From contig CAJXVM010000016.1 of NCBI GenBank assembly GCA_913061095.1, positions 1-64,000 of the forward strand: 64,000 bases of DNA, given 5' to 3'. The notes below the pieces were generated by a model that saw only the letters and a list, made by a program, of their open reading frames with translations, did no database searches and was not told the origin of the DNA. This stretch comes from an uncultured Ignavibacteria bacterium. Its GTDB lineage: Bacteria; Bacteroidota; Ignavibacteria; SZUA-365. The position numbers were made by a program, and so were the translations under genes. This document shows positions 15,682 to 25,320 of the stretch, piece after piece; positions within the stretch are counted from its first letter, which is position 1; each line of letters opens with the position of its first letter.

Positions 15682-16428
15682 TTATTGCAACTTCAGGGAT
15701 TTTGACAGGTTCTTTCGCAGGGAGTCTCCTTTCAATGTGATCTTGTGAGCGTTGTGCACCAGGCGATCCATGATGGCATCGGCCAGGGTCGCCTCACCGA
15801 GCCACTCGTGCCAGTGTTCGACGGGGAGCTGGCTGGTGCTGAGGGTCGATTTTCTTCCATGCCGGTCTTCGAGGATCTCGAGAAGGTCGCGGAGTTGATC
15901 CCCGGTCAGGGGCGCGAGCCCCCAGTCGTCAATGATGAGCAGTTCGACCTGCGAGAGGGTTTTCAGCAATCGAAGGTAGCGACCTTCGCCGCGCGCAGTG
16001 CTCAGCTCCGTGAAGAGCCGACTGAGACGGTGGTACAGCACCGAGTACCCTTCGCGACACGCCCGATGCCCGAACGCGCACGCGAGCCAACTCTTGCCGA
16101 CCCCGGTTGGCCCGGTAATGAGCACGTTGTGGTGCTGCCCAATCCACACACACTGGGCCAGCGAGAGAAAAGCAGCGCGATCGAGCCCTCTGCCGGCGCG
16201 GAGATCGACATCCTCGATGCTTGCCTGCTTTGCAAGACGTGCACGGCGTAAGCGCGCCGTCATCGAACGGTTTTCCTGTTCGATACGCTCCCGGTCGATC
16301 AGCATTCCGAGCCGCTCTTCGAAGGAGAGCGCGTTCCATTCTGCGGTCTGTTGTTGTTCTTCCAGCGCGTGAAGCATACCGAACAGGCGCAGCGCCTTGA
16401 GCGATTCAAGCGTGGGATGTAGCAGCAT
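15682..16428 (-). CDS. istB: IS21 helper ATPase IstB
   Basis: 248 aa, start chosen at MLLHPTLESLKALRLFGML, preceded by GGAGG. Further upstream codons belong to the overlapping istA in another frame. AAA+ ATPase with Walker A GPTGVGKSWLA, Walker B VELLIIDDWG, sensor region STSQLPVEHWHEWL and C-terminal HKITLKGDSLRK. IstB assembles on target DNA and activates IstA for transposition. It overlaps the istA 3' end by 23 bp, as usual in IS21 elements. Confidence 0.94.
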   Translation of the reverse strand: MLLHPTLESLKALRLFGMLHALEEQQQTAEWNALSFEERLGMLIDRERIEQENRSMTARLRRARLAKQASIEDVDLRAGRGLDRAAFLSLAQCVWIGQHHNVLITGPTGVGKSWLACAFGHRACREGYSVLYHRLSRLFTELSTARGEGRYLRLLKTLSQVELLIIDDWGLAPLTGDQLRDLLEILEDRHGRKSTLSTSQLPVEHWHEWLGEATLADAIMDRLVHNAHKITLKGDSLRKNLSKSLKLQ

Positions 16429-18004
16429 GCGGCTCCTCCATCTGTGCGTTCTCATCGGAGGACTCATTGCGGTAATATCCGGCACCGCGGACATTTTCAT
16501 GGCGGATGATGCGCAGCGGTGTCGGTCCCACGGGAAGCGGATGCTCATCCTGGTTGTTTTCGAGAATGGTACGGACGCTTCGATAGCTTGGACTGCCGAT
16601 GGCCAACGCGCGCTTGCAGGCGGCGTTGAGGCGGTCGGGACCGACTTTCTTTTCCAGACGCATGATCCCCAGACAGGATCGGTATCCCTGCTCAGGATGT
16701 TGCTTCTTTTCCATGATCGCGGTGAACAGGGCCGCGACATCCGCACCGGCTTTTCGTCCCCATGCCTGCAGGCGACCCGGTGTCCATTCAACCTGTGCGC
16801 GGTGCGCTTCCGGCATGTGTGCTGTGATTGTCGTGTGTCGGTGTTTGTGATCACTACGCGGATGCACCGCGATGCGCGTCCCGCCGTGAAGGATCTCGAC
16901 GGTGTGCGCCGTTGCACGCACATGGACAATCTGACGCGTCAGGCGGTAGGGGACGCTGTAATAATGCTCGTCGAACTCCACGTGATAATCGATGTTGACG
17001 CGCACCTTTTTCCACTCGGCGTACTCGTACGGCTGTGTGGGCAGCGGACGAAGCGCCGGTCGATCCATCGCCGCGAACAGTGAAGCGCGCGTCCCTTCCA
17101 TCTTGCGAAACGGGCGGCTGTTGAGACGGTCGAGAAGCTCGAGCATCGCCGTGTTGAGTTCGGACAGCGAAAAGAACTGCCGGTTGCGCAGCGCGGCGAT
17201 AATCCAGCGCTGGACAAATTGCACGCCGGCTTCGACCTTTGCTTTGTCCTTCGGCTTGCGGGATCGAGCAGGCAGGATCGCGACACTGTAGTACTCAGCC
17301 CATTGCTGGTAGGTCGGATTGATCTCCGGATCGTAGTAGAGTGGGTCCTTCACACCGCTTTTGAGATTATCCGGTACAATAGCCGCAGGCACACCGCCTA
17401 AGTATTGCATCGCACGCGTGTGCGCGCCGATCCAGTCCGGCAGCCGTTGCGTCCATGTCGCCTCGGCGTATGCGTAGTTGCTGGCACCGAACACGGCGAC
17501 AAACACTTCGGCCATACGTTCTTCTCCGGTATGCGGATCGATAACCGGGATGAGCGTGCCGCTGTAATCGACAAAGAGCTTTTCGCCCGGTGCATGCGTC
17601 TGGCGCATACTCAGATCGAGCGTTCGTGTATACAGGCGATACAGCTCACAAAACTGACTGTAGGAATACCCATCGCACTGTGTACTGCGGTACTCCTCCC
17701 AGAGCAACTGCAGCGTGACATGAGGGCGACGGAACTCCGTATGGATATACTGCCAATCCGGACCAGGCTTCTTCGTACGCGGTTCATCGCAGGAAGGGAA
17801 CAGGAGCCGCTCCAATGTTGCCTCATCCATTGCTGCGGCTTCAATCCAGGTGATCCCAGCCTCTCGGGCGCGCTGCAGGTAATCGCGGACCGTTGTCTTT
17901 GGAACATTGGCACCACGTGCGATCTGCCGATCACTCATTTGCGGAAAAGATGCGAGACGCAGGACTTCTTTGATTTTTCTCATCGATGCTCTCTTTCGGG
18001 ACAT
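16406..18004 (-). CDS. istA: IS21 transposase IstA
   Basis: 532 aa. N-terminal helix-turn-helix (LASFPQMSDRQIARGANVPKTTV) binds the multiple terminal subrepeats. The DDE retroviral-integrase core has FVDYSGTLIP (first Asp), IVPDNLKSGV (second Asp) and KAKVEAGVQFVQRW (Glu). The C-terminal beta-rich region (YYSVPYRL) is typical. An alternative start is Met8. The frame is uninterrupted, so the element may still be active, and the perfect target duplication suggests recent insertion. Confidence 0.95.
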   Translation of the reverse strand: MSRKRASMRKIKEVLRLASFPQMSDRQIARGANVPKTTVRDYLQRAREAGITWIEAAAMDEATLERLLFPSCDEPRTKKPGPDWQYIHTEFRRPHVTLQLLWEEYRSTQCDGYSYSQFCELYRLYTRTLDLSMRQTHAPGEKLFVDYSGTLIPVIDPHTGEERMAEVFVAVFGASNYAYAEATWTQRLPDWIGAHTRAMQYLGGVPAAIVPDNLKSGVKDPLYYDPEINPTYQQWAEYYSVAILPARSRKPKDKAKVEAGVQFVQRWIIAALRNRQFFSLSELNTAMLELLDRLNSRPFRKMEGTRASLFAAMDRPALRPLPTQPYEYAEWKKVRVNIDYHVEFDEHYYSVPYRLTRQIVHVRATAHTVEILHGGTRIAVHPRSDHKHRHTTITAHMPEAHRAQVEWTPGRLQAWGRKAGADVAALFTAIMEKKQHPEQGYRSCLGIMRLEKKVGPDRLNAACKRALAIGSPSYRSVRTILENNQDEHPLPVGPTPLRIIRHENVRGAGYYRNESSDENAQMEEPHAATSHA

Positions 18005-19344
18005 TGCCGCTTCTCCAGGTGAAATGGCGAAGAATACGGCGGTTCTGGGAAAAGAGCCATCGTCGGTTCGACCTGCCTATCCAGTAACCAACTGGTCGGA
18101 TAACGCCAGAATCAGTGGTCGGATAACGCCGGAATCAGTGGTAGGATAACGCCGGAATATGCACACATTGAGACGCTTTTTCATGATGGCAATGAGCAAA
18201 TACACGGAGACCGCGATCCACACCTGCGTCTTGACTGCATTCTCGCTCGGCCCGAAAAACGCCTGGATGCACAGATGCAGCTTGATCCATTTAAAAAAGA
18301 GTTCGACCTGACACAGGCATTTGTACAATTCTGCGATCGTCTGTGCCGGAAGAGAAAAGTTGTTGGTCAAAAAAACGAAAAATCGTTGCTTCTCTTCGTC
18401 GTAATACCGATTTCGCCGGAGCGGATCCGGATAACCGCGCAGAGAGTTCTCGCCCGTCAAAAACGATGATTTGATCACTGCGCACGCCCGTGGTTTTGTC
18501 GACGGCATGCGAGTACCTGCGGTGATGGACCATGTTGCGCTTGGCGCGTATGACGAAGAATGCCTGGCACTGGTGCAGATCGTGCAGGCGATAGAAATCG
18601 ATGTATGCTCGGTCCATCACGTAGAAGGCGCCCGTCTCGGTAAGAAGCTCGTCCAGGACCTGTACGTCATGCATCTTCCAGTCACTGATGGAGATAAAGG
18701 TCGGGATATTCCCGCGCAGATCAAGCAGAGTGTGCAGTATGATCGCCGTCTTCGTACTGCGAATCAGCGCCCACGGGAACACCGACAAACACAGATCAAT
18801 CGTGGTCGGATCCAACGCATGGACGGTATGATCGAGCTCGATACCAAACGGTTCATCACGGTACAACGGCCGAGCATTGCGAATCAGTGCCTGCGCGAGG
18901 TCGGCGTAAATCCGCCAGTCACGGACGGTGTTTGGATCAGCCAACGTGCTACGCGAGACGACGCTACGGAAGCTCATGTGATAGAGCTTGGGTTGATGTG
19001 CTCGCAGGTATGTCCCGATATCACGCAGAATTTCTCGCCAGGTGAGTTAGGCAAACGCCATGCACAGATACTGATCGCGACAGAAGAACGATTTCACCTT
19101 CCGCTCTCCTCGGTATCGACGCACACAGGTTTGCGAACTGATTTTTTGGCAAATAGTCCATAAGCTGCGCAAAAACCGTCTGACCACTGTTTATCCTACG
19201 CGTCCTCCGATAGTGGACGAGAAGAATACAGAACGGACGAGCTCAATTTCAAATAGAGACCCATCGGAAAAGGGCGTAATCTATTGTCATATGTACATTA
19301 CAGTGAATCATCCCTTAAACGACCGGATAGTAGTGATTACCGAA

Positions 19345-20061
19345 ATGAAATATCTTAAAAGATTATTCAGAAAGTTTGGATTACCGCATTTAATTAAAGC
19401 AAGATATTGCCCAGTATGCCGCAACAGATCGAGTGGCTTCAAACCATTCGGTATTGTGCCTCGGGACGACGCTCAGTGTGTTCATTGTGGATCTCTCGAA
19501 CGACATCGACTTACTTGGCTCTATTTACAGAAGAGCACGGACCTATTTGATGGAAAACCAAAAAAAATGCTTCACGTTGCGCCCGAACCATGTTTTGAAT
19601 TAAGGTTCCAGGACCAGTTGGGGAGGGGGTACTTGACTGCAGATCTGCATAATGAACGCGCTATGGTGAAAATGGATATATGTAACATTCAATATCCCGA
19701 TAACTCATTCGATGTAATCTATTGTAGTCATGTATTGGAGCATGTTCCTGATGATCGGCAAGCTATGAGAGAGTTTCATAGAATACTTCGACCTAATGGA
19801 TGGGCGATACTAAATGTACCAGTCACAAGTGAGGCGACATATGAGAATCCAACAATAGTTGAGCCAGAGGAGCGACAAAAGGTTTTTGGTCAGGAAGATC
19901 ATGTTAGGCGTTATGGGCCAGATTATGTTGATCGGCTTCGCGATTCAGGCTTTGAAGTAGAGGTCGTCAGTGTAAACAATTTAGCAAATATCGAAGAAGC
20001 AAAATTAATGGGATTAACTGAAGCAAGCGGAGAAATATACTATTGCACTAAGGTGCATTAG
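19345..20061 (+). CDS. SAM-dependent methyltransferase with N-terminal zinc ribbon
   Basis: 238 aa, start at MKYLKRLFRKFGLPHL; upstream in-frame codons run into IS4 sequence and are not conserved-looking. Two Cys pairs (CPVCRN near 24 and CVHCG near 49) suggest a small zinc ribbon. A class I methyltransferase follows (MLHVAPEPCFELRF, DICNIQYPDNSFDVIYCSHVLEHV, RILRPNGWAILNVPV). This type is common in O-antigen and EPS clusters. It is isolated between IS4 and IS630 sequence and AT-rich like the glycosyltransferases from 26.1 kb, so it is probably a surviving member of the original cluster. The substrate is unknown. Confidence 0.82.
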   Translation: MKYLKRLFRKFGLPHLIKARYCPVCRNRSSGFKPFGIVPRDDAQCVHCGSLERHRLTWLYLQKSTDLFDGKPKKMLHVAPEPCFELRFQDQLGRGYLTADLHNERAMVKMDICNIQYPDNSFDVIYCSHVLEHVPDDRQAMREFHRILRPNGWAILNVPVTSEATYENPTIVEPEERQKVFGQEDHVRRYGPDYVDRLRDSGFEVEVVSVNNLANIEEAKLMGLTEASGEIYYCTKVH

Positions 20062-20133
20062 CTAGTGTCATGTCACACTTGATATGTCGTAATATATTCC
20101 GTATTTTGTCTCCGAACATTCAGGAGACAAGGC

Positions 20134-20601
20134 ATGCCTACGATCAAGTATCGGATCCATCTTTCTGAGGACGAACGCGCCATGCTCGACGAAATTACCA
20201 CGAAAGGTCGACACAGTAGTCAGAAGATTCTCAATGCGCTGATTCTGCTGAACTGTGACGAAGGACCGCATCAGACGCACCGACTCACCAATGAGCAGAT
20301 ATCGAGCGTCCTGCGTGTCAGCATGAAAAAGATCGACCGTATCAAACGACGCTGCGTTGAAAATGGCGTGGAAGGTGCGCTCGTAAAACAAAAGCCGCAG
20401 CGGGAGTATGAGCGGAAAGCAGACGGCGACGTTGAAGCGCATCTGATCGCTTTGAGCTGCAGTGATCCACCCGCGGGATATGATCGGTGGTCATTACGTT
20501 TACTGGCTGACAGGATGGTGGAACTCCAGTATGTTGAGTCCATTTCGTACGAGACGGTTCGTCGCGTGCTAAAAAAAACGAATTACAGCCATGGAAAGTA
20601 G
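20134..20601 (+). CDS. IS630 transposase, N-terminal part (DNA-binding)
   Basis: 155 aa. It carries the helix-turn-helix region (RLTNEQISSVLRVSMKKIDRIKRRCVENG) and linker (YDRWSLRLLADRMVEL) of IS630 transposases. The zero frame runs past an A8 run (20571-20578) and stops at 20601. The expected continuation KKNELQPWK lies in the -1 frame, so the catalytic half is reached by -1 slippage on A-AAA-AAA, or the element carries a one-base deletion. Confidence 0.88.
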   Translation: MPTIKYRIHLSEDERAMLDEITTKGRHSSQKILNALILLNCDEGPHQTHRLTNEQISSVLRVSMKKIDRIKRRCVENGVEGALVKQKPQREYERKADGDVEAHLIALSCSDPPAGYDRWSLRLLADRMVELQYVESISYETVRRVLKKTNYSHGK

Positions 20602-21272
20602 TCCAATGGGTGATTCCGCCGGAACAGAGCGGCGAGTTCGTCGCACACATGGAGCAGGTGCTGGACATTTACAAGCGTCCGTACGATTGTCGTTATCCGG
20701 TTGTTTGCATGGACGAATCACCGCGCCAATTGATCAACGAAACACGAACGCTCCTGCCTGGTCGCCCGGGGCGGCCCGCACGCTACGATTATGAATATGA
20801 ACGCTGCGGTGTCTGCAATATTTTCATGGCGGTCGAGCCGCTCAACGGTACCCGCCTTGTTAGCGTCACCGAGAAAAAGACGAAAAGGGACTGGGCCTTT
20901 TTCCTCTTTGAAATCGCGACGGCCTATCCCGAAGCGGAACGGATCGTATTGGTCATGGACAATCTCAACACGCATACGCCGGGTGCGTTGTACGAAACAT
21001 TTGACCCATCGGCGGCCCGAGCCCTGTGGAGTCGGTTTGAATTTGTCTACACGCCGAAGCATGGCTCGTGGCTGAATATGGCGGAAATTGAGCTCAACGT
21101 ACTCATCAGGCAATGTCTGCGCAGGCGGATAAATACTATTGACTGCATGCGCTCAGAAGTCGAAGCGTGGGAAGGCAACCGAAACAACATGAATGCCAAG
21201 ATCAACTGGCAGTTTTCAACAGAAGATGCACGCATCAAGCTGCGAAGGCTTTATCCGACATATGATGCGTGA
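20577..21272 (+). CDS. IS630 transposase, catalytic part (-1 frame)
   Basis: Frame entered after the A8 run. It reads KNELQPWKVVQWVIPPEQSGEFV and then the DDE domain: VVCMDESPRQL (first Asp), IVLVMDNLNTHTPGALYE (second Asp), and NMAEIELNVL (Glu), with YTPKHGSWLNMAE as the usual IS630 signature. An independent ATG start at 20610 exists. Most likely made as a frameshift fusion with the upstream half. Confidence 0.87.
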   Translation, partial: NELQPWKVVQWVIPPEQSGEFVAHMEQVLDIYKRPYDCRYPVVCMDESPRQLINETRTLLPGRPGRPARYDYEYERCGVCNIFMAVEPLNGTRLVSVTEKKTKRDWAFFLFEIATAYPEAERIVLVMDNLNTHTPGALYETFDPSAARALWSRFEFVYTPKHGSWLNMAEIELNVLIRQCLRRRINTIDCMRSEVEAWEGNRNNMNAKINWQFSTEDARIKLRRLYPTYDA

Positions 21273-21382
21273 CGTGACACTAGGATATAATCTGATGTAT
21301 GACGTCAGCGTATATGGCACAGATTAGGGGTAGTGACTTCGTGATGGTTTGAGTACCATTCACCCAACATCTGGAGGACTCC

Positions 21383-21663
21383 ATGAGTGGACAAAGCCCT
21401 GTAGAGGAACGTCTCAAAGACATCAAACGCCGAACCAGACGAAAGTACACCGCCGAGGAAACGCTTCGCATTGTGCTCGAGGGGATCAAGGCAGAGAGCA
21501 GCATAGCCGAGCTGTGCAGACGGGAGGGTATCCACGCCAATCAGTATTACACCTGGAGCAAGGAGTTCCTCGAGGCCGGGAAGCAGCGACTGCGCGGGAA
21601 AACCAAGCGCGAGGCGACCAGCCCGGAGGTCGACGAACTGCGCAAGGAGAACGACCCCCCCTC
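21383..21663 (+). pseudogene. truncated IS3-type OrfA
   Basis: MSGQSPVEERLKDIKRRTRR, then the HTH (AEETLRIVLEGIKAESSIAELCRREG) and leucine-zipper start (ELRKEN), cut off where the next IS3 element begins at about 21664. Its cognate OrfB is not found in the window: the OrfB beyond the inserted element belongs to another subgroup. It is a fragment of an otherwise lost IS3 element. Confidence 0.75.
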
Positions 21664-21735
21664 TGTCAGGATAGTCGACCGCTGAAAATATCTGCATATA
21701 ATAGGTAAAGAGCGGGCACACGACAGAGGTATTCG

Positions 21736-22272
21736 ATGAAATACTCCCCTGAACGGAAGGAAGCGATCCTCAAGAAGATGCTTCCACCCCACAACAAGAG
21801 CGTACCGGAAATCGCTGAAGAGGAAGGGATATCGCAGCAAACGCTATATATCTGGCGCAAACAGGCTCGAGCGGAAGGCCGCCTGCTCCCCGACGGTGAT
21901 TCGACGCCGGAGGGCTGGACCAACAGAGACAAGTTTGCTGCGGTGTTGGAAACAGCAGCGATGAACGAAGCGGAACTGGCAGAGTATTGTCGGCAGCGCG
22001 GATTGTATCCCGAACAGATCAAGGCATGGCGCCGCGCCTGTGAGCAGGCCAACGACTGGGAAGAAGCGCATGCACGTCAGACGAAAGAAGAAGTCCGTGC
22101 TCTCAGGCAGAAGCAAAAGGAGCTTGAGCGCGAAAACCGGCGCAAGGAGAAAGCGCTGGCAGAGGCCGCGGCATTACTGGTGTTGAAAAAAAAGTGTCCG
22201 AGATCTGGGGGGAAGACGAGGACGCATGATAACGACCGAAGAACGTTTGGCCGCGTGCGGGCTGATCGCTGA
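21736..22272 (+). CDS. IS3 element B OrfA
   Basis: 178 aa in the printed frame. HTH/transposase_8 region (MKYSPERKEAILKKMLPPHNKSVPEIAEEEG...) and a second helix region with a coiled coil (RALRQKQKELERENRRKEKALAEAAALLVLKKK). At an A8 run (22186-22193) the -1 frame gives KKKVSEIWGEDEDA-stop, which is the normal-looking OrfA end and whose stop overlaps the OrfB start (ATGA). The zero-frame tail after the run does not look conserved, so slippage or a base deletion is likely. Confidence 0.82.
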   Translation: MKYSPERKEAILKKMLPPHNKSVPEIAEEEGISQQTLYIWRKQARAEGRLLPDGDSTPEGWTNRDKFAAVLETAAMNEAELAEYCRQRGLYPEQIKAWRRACEQANDWEEAHARQTKEEVRALRQKQKELERENRRKEKALAEAAALLVLKKKCPRSGGKTRTHDNDRRTFGRVRADR

Positions 22273-23365
22273 GGCCCATCGCAATGGTGCACGCATCGAG
22301 CCTGCCTGCAAGGAGGTCGGTATCAGCGTACGTACGTATCGGCGCTGGCGTGGGCAGCCGGAAGGCGACAAAAGGCCGCGTACCGATCGTACACCTCCCA
22401 GCCATGCGTTGAGCGCAGAAGAACGCTCGGAGATCCTTTCCATCTGCCATCAACCGGAATATGCGTCCTTGCCACCCATGCAGATCGTTCCGATGTTGGC
22501 GGATGCGGGACGCTATATCGCTTCGGAATCCTCCTTCTACCGTGTTTTGCAGAAGGAAAACGAGCTGCACCACCGGGGGCGGGCGGCCGCGCCGCGAAAG
22601 GTGGGTCCACCGCGGACCCATGCAGCTACTGGGCCGAACCAAGTGTGGACCTGGGATGTCACGTACTTGAAGGGGCCCGTGCTCGGCTCGTTCTTCTACC
22701 TCTACATGATCCTCGATCTCTACAGCCGCAAGATCGTCGGCTGGGAAGTCTGGGAGAAAGAGTCTGGTGACTATGCTGCAACACTGGTGGATCGAGCGGT
22801 GCTGACTGAGCAGTGTCGCATGGATTTGCGTGTTCTTCATGCGGACAACGGCGCCATCCAGAAGTCCTCGACGCTCCAGGTCAAACTCGAGGCGCTTGGT
22901 ATGATGTCATCGTTCAATCGTCCACGCGTGAGCAATGATAATGCGTACAGTGAATCGCTCTTTCGTACCTGCAAATACCGACCGGACTTTCCCGACCGCG
23001 GTTTTGCCTCGATTGAGGCAGCACGCTCATGGGTGCTCTCTTTTGTGCACTGGTACAACACCGTCCATCGGCACAGCGCCCTGAAGTTTGTCACACCCGC
23101 ACAGCGGCATGCAGGTCTTGACATCGTAATCCTTGCGGAACGTTCTAGGTTGTACGAACCGGCGAAGAAGAAGCATCCGTCTCGATGGTCTCGTGGGGTC
23201 CGTAACTGGAATCCCGTCGCGGAAGTGCATCTTCACAAGCGGAAGGATGAAGAAAGAATGATGGTCAAGCCCGTAACACCACGTCGCTGTGCACCGACCA
23301 CAGTAGCTGACCGGGTAGCCACGCTACACCAATCGTCCCGTAATGATAGATTGATTGTAGTGTAA
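22226..23365 (+). CDS. IS3 element B transposase OrfB
   Basis: 379 aa. HTH_21-like region (ACKEVGISVRTYRRWRGQPEGDKRP), then the rve integrase core: TWDVTYLKG (first Asp), LHADNGAIQKS (second Asp), SNDNAYSESLFRTCKY (Glu). Uninterrupted. The ATG overlaps the -1-frame stop of OrfA. Confidence 0.9.
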   Translation: MITTEERLAACGLIAEAHRNGARIEPACKEVGISVRTYRRWRGQPEGDKRPRTDRTPPSHALSAEERSEILSICHQPEYASLPPMQIVPMLADAGRYIASESSFYRVLQKENELHHRGRAAAPRKVGPPRTHAATGPNQVWTWDVTYLKGPVLGSFFYLYMILDLYSRKIVGWEVWEKESGDYAATLVDRAVLTEQCRMDLRVLHADNGAIQKSSTLQVKLEALGMMSSFNRPRVSNDNAYSESLFRTCKYRPDFPDRGFASIEAARSWVLSFVHWYNTVHRHSALKFVTPAQRHAGLDIVILAERSRLYEPAKKKHPSRWSRGVRNWNPVAEVHLHKRKDEERMMVKPVTPRRCAPTTVADRVATLHQSSRNDRLIVV

Positions 23366-24196
23366 GAATCACGAAGAACGGACAACTATCCTGAAATCCA
23401 CCGAGGCGCCCGGATGACACGCATGTGCGCATGCGGATCCGGGAGATCGCCAGGACGCGCGTACGATACGGGTATAAGCGGATTCATACGCTTCTTTGCC
23501 GGGAAGGATTGATGGTCAACCACAAGAAAGTATACCGCATGTACTGCGAAGACGGACTGAACCTGCGGCGCAAGCGTCCACGCCGGCGCGTTTCAGCCGC
23601 ACACCGGGTGGAACGTCCCATCGCAACGCAGATTGACGAGTGCTGGTGCATGGATTTCGTCTCGGATAGCCTGTTCAACGGCAAGCGCTTTCGGGCCTTA
23701 ACGATAGTGGAGAATTTTAGCCGCGAGTGCCCCGCGATTCTACCCGCCCAGGCGCTGAATGGAGAAGATGTCGTGTGGATGCTGGAGCAGCTGCGGCAGT
23801 CCGGCCGGAAGCCTGCACGCATCAAGGTCGACAATGGCAGCGAGTTCGTTTCGAAGGCCCTCGACAAGTGGGCGTATCAGCATGATGTCGTTCTGGACTT
23901 CTCACGGCCCGGAAAGCCTACGGACAACCCGTTTATCGAATCCTTCAACGGAAGTTTCCGCGACGAGTGCTTGAATGTCAATTGGTTCTTATCTTTGGCT
24001 GACGCCGAGGAGAAGATCGAGGAATGCAGAATCGAGTACAACGAACGTCGTCCGCACAGCTCACTGGGCGACCGAACACCGGAAGAATTTGCCGAGTTGG
24101 CTATGTTACAAGTGACCTTCTCCCTGCAAACTGATCCAGCGTAAATGTTAGTTTTTTGGCATATTCCCTGTACCAGAGAAAGGAGAAGATGCCCTG

Positions 24197-24463
24197 ATGA
24201 GGAAGTCCAAATTCACCGAAGAGCAGATCGCGTTCGCCCTGCGCCAGGCGGAGAACGGCACCCGTGTCGATGAAGTATGCCGGAAGCTTGGGATCACCGA
24301 GCAGACATTCTACCGCTGGAAGAAGAAGTATGGCGGTTTAGGGGTGGCGGAGCTCAGGAGGCTCAAGCAGCTTGAGGAAGAAAACAAGCAGCTCAAGAAG
24401 CTTGTCGCAGACCTGAGCCTCGATAAACAGATGCTGCAGGATGTCCTGCGAAAAAAGTTCTAA
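24197..24463 (+). CDS. IS3 element C OrfA
   Basis: 88 aa: [21 protein letters not shown] with the HTH ([24 protein letters not shown]) and C-terminal leucine zipper ([20 protein letters not shown]). Typical of the IS407 group. The last codons CGA AAA AAG TTC TAA contain the A-AAA-AAG heptamer (24451-24457) used for -1 frameshifting. Confidence 0.93.
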   Translation: MRKSKFTEEQIAFALRQAENGTRVDEVCRKLGITEQTFYRWKKKYGGLGVAELRRLKQLEEENKQLKKLVADLSLDKQMLQDVLRKKF

Positions 24464-25320
24464 GGCCCGCACGGAAGCGGGCACTGGCCGGTCACCTGCA
24501 GGACGCCTACCGTGTCAGTGAGCGGCGTGCGTGTGCGGTCATCGAGCTCCCACGATCGACCTTCCGGTACATCGGCACGCGCGCGGACGATGTGCACGTG
24601 CGGATGCGGATCCGTGAGATCGCCAGGACGCGGGTCCGATACGGGTATAAGCGGATTCATACGCTGCTTCGCCGGGAAGGAATGATGGTCAACCACAAGA
24701 AAGTATACCGCATATACTGTGAAGACGGTCTGAACCTGCGGCGCAAGCGTCCGCGCCGGCGCGTAGCAGCGGCACACCGCGTGGAACGGCCGATGGCGAC
24801 CCGGATTGACGAGTGCTGGAGCATGGATTTTGTCTCGGACGGTCTGATCAGCGGGCGCAGATTTCGGGCCTTAACGATAGTGGATAATTTTAGCCGCGAA
24901 TGCCCCGCGATCCTGCCCGCGAGGGCGTTGAAAGGTGAGGACGTCGTCTGGATGCTGGAGCAGCTGCGTCTATCAGGCCGGAAGCCTGCGCGCATCAAGG
25001 TCGACAATGGCAGCGAGTTCATCTCGAAGGTTCTTGACAAGTGGGCGTATGAGCACGATGTTGTTCTGGACTTCTCGCGACCGGGAAAGCCTACGGACAA
25101 TGCTCTGATCGAATCCTTCAACGGAAGCTTTCGTGACGAGTGTTTGAATGTCAATTGGTTCTTATCTTTGGCTGACGCCGAGGAGAAAATCGAGGAGTGG
25201 AGAATCGAGTATAACGAGTACCGGCCGCACAGTTCACTGGGCGACCGAACGCCAGCAGAATTTGCCAGTTTGGCACGATCACAAGGCCAAAAAATTCACT
25301 TTATCGCTGGTACAGTTTAA
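24457..25320 (+). CDS. IS3 element C transposase OrfB (via -1 frameshift)
   Basis: In the -1 frame after the slippery site: [18 protein letters not shown]..., then the integrase core [22 protein letters not shown] and [15 protein letters not shown] (DDE), ending [10 protein letters not shown]. No ATG lies near the OrfB 5' end, so synthesis as an OrfAB fusion is expected; the first GTG is at 24592. Confidence 0.9.
   Translation, partial: VLRPARKRALAGHLQDAYRVSERRACAVIELPRSTFRYIGTRADDVHVRMRIREIARTRVRYGYKRIHTLLRREGMMVNHKKVYRIYCEDGLNLRRKRPRRRVAAAHRVERPMATRIDECWSMDFVSDGLISGRRFRALTIVDNFSRECPAILPARALKGEDVVWMLEQLRLSGRKPARIKVDNGSEFISKVLDKWAYEHDVVLDFSRPGKPTDNALIESFNGSFRDECLNVNWFLSLADAEEKIEEWRIEYNEYRPHSSLGDRTPAEFASLARSQGQKIHFIAGTV

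Larger units (their letters stand above)
15537..18165 (-). mobile_element. complete IS21-family element with 6-bp target duplication
   Basis: 2629 bp. The ends read TGTGTATTCCGG (left) and, reverse-complemented, TGTGCATATTCCGG (right). Each end continues as about three degenerate 23-bp subrepeats of the GGTCGGATAACGCC type (right units begin near 18094, 18117 and 18140). The direct duplication CATTGA occurs at 15531-15536 and 18166-18171. It contains istA and istB in the minus orientation and appears intact. Confidence 0.92.
15391..19194 (-). pseudogene. dead IS4-family (DUF4372) transposase interrupted by IS21
   Basis: Reading the minus strand, an IS4-type transposase can be reassembled from TVFAQLMDYLPKNQF (about 19190-19110, start codon mutated to ATA), through FRDQYLC..., SFRSVVSRSTLADPNTVRDWRIYADLAQ and FFKWIKLHL, to KKRLN just before the IS21. 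Beyond the IS21 it resumes VEASLCSILQILSVTLFEKVPLNQ and ends NQLILFD-stop at 15391. Lesions: frameshift near 19100, an in-frame TAA at 19047-19049, a frameshift near 18457, and the IS21 insertion with its CATTGA duplication. About 1.15 kb of real coding sequence remains. The outer ends of the IS4 were not fixed. Confidence 0.85.
20063..21282 (+). mobile_element. IS630-family element
   Basis: About 1.22 kb. The left end is TAGTGTCATGTCACAC... and the reverse complement of the right end is TAGTGTCACGTCACGC..., followed in both by ATATGTCG. Terminal TA dinucleotides at both ends fit the TA target used by IS630/Tc1-type elements. It encodes a transposase split at an A8 run. Two related remnants lie at 25500-26025 and 26031-26101. 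Confidence 0.88.
21664..23396 (+). mobile_element. IS3-family element B
   Basis: Approximate limits. The left end TGTCAGGATAGTCGACCG and the reverse-complemented right end TTTCAGGATAGTTGTCCG are imperfect inverted repeats. It contains an OrfA/OrfB pair. It is inserted between an unrelated OrfA fragment on the left and a 5'-truncated OrfB on the right. No target duplication was recognised. Confidence 0.75.

Noticed and set aside
15682-16929. 415-codon reading frame for IstB
   Set aside because: The N-terminal 167 codons are an alternative frame of istA and lack similarity to IstB. The real start is at 16428 with GGAGG upstream.
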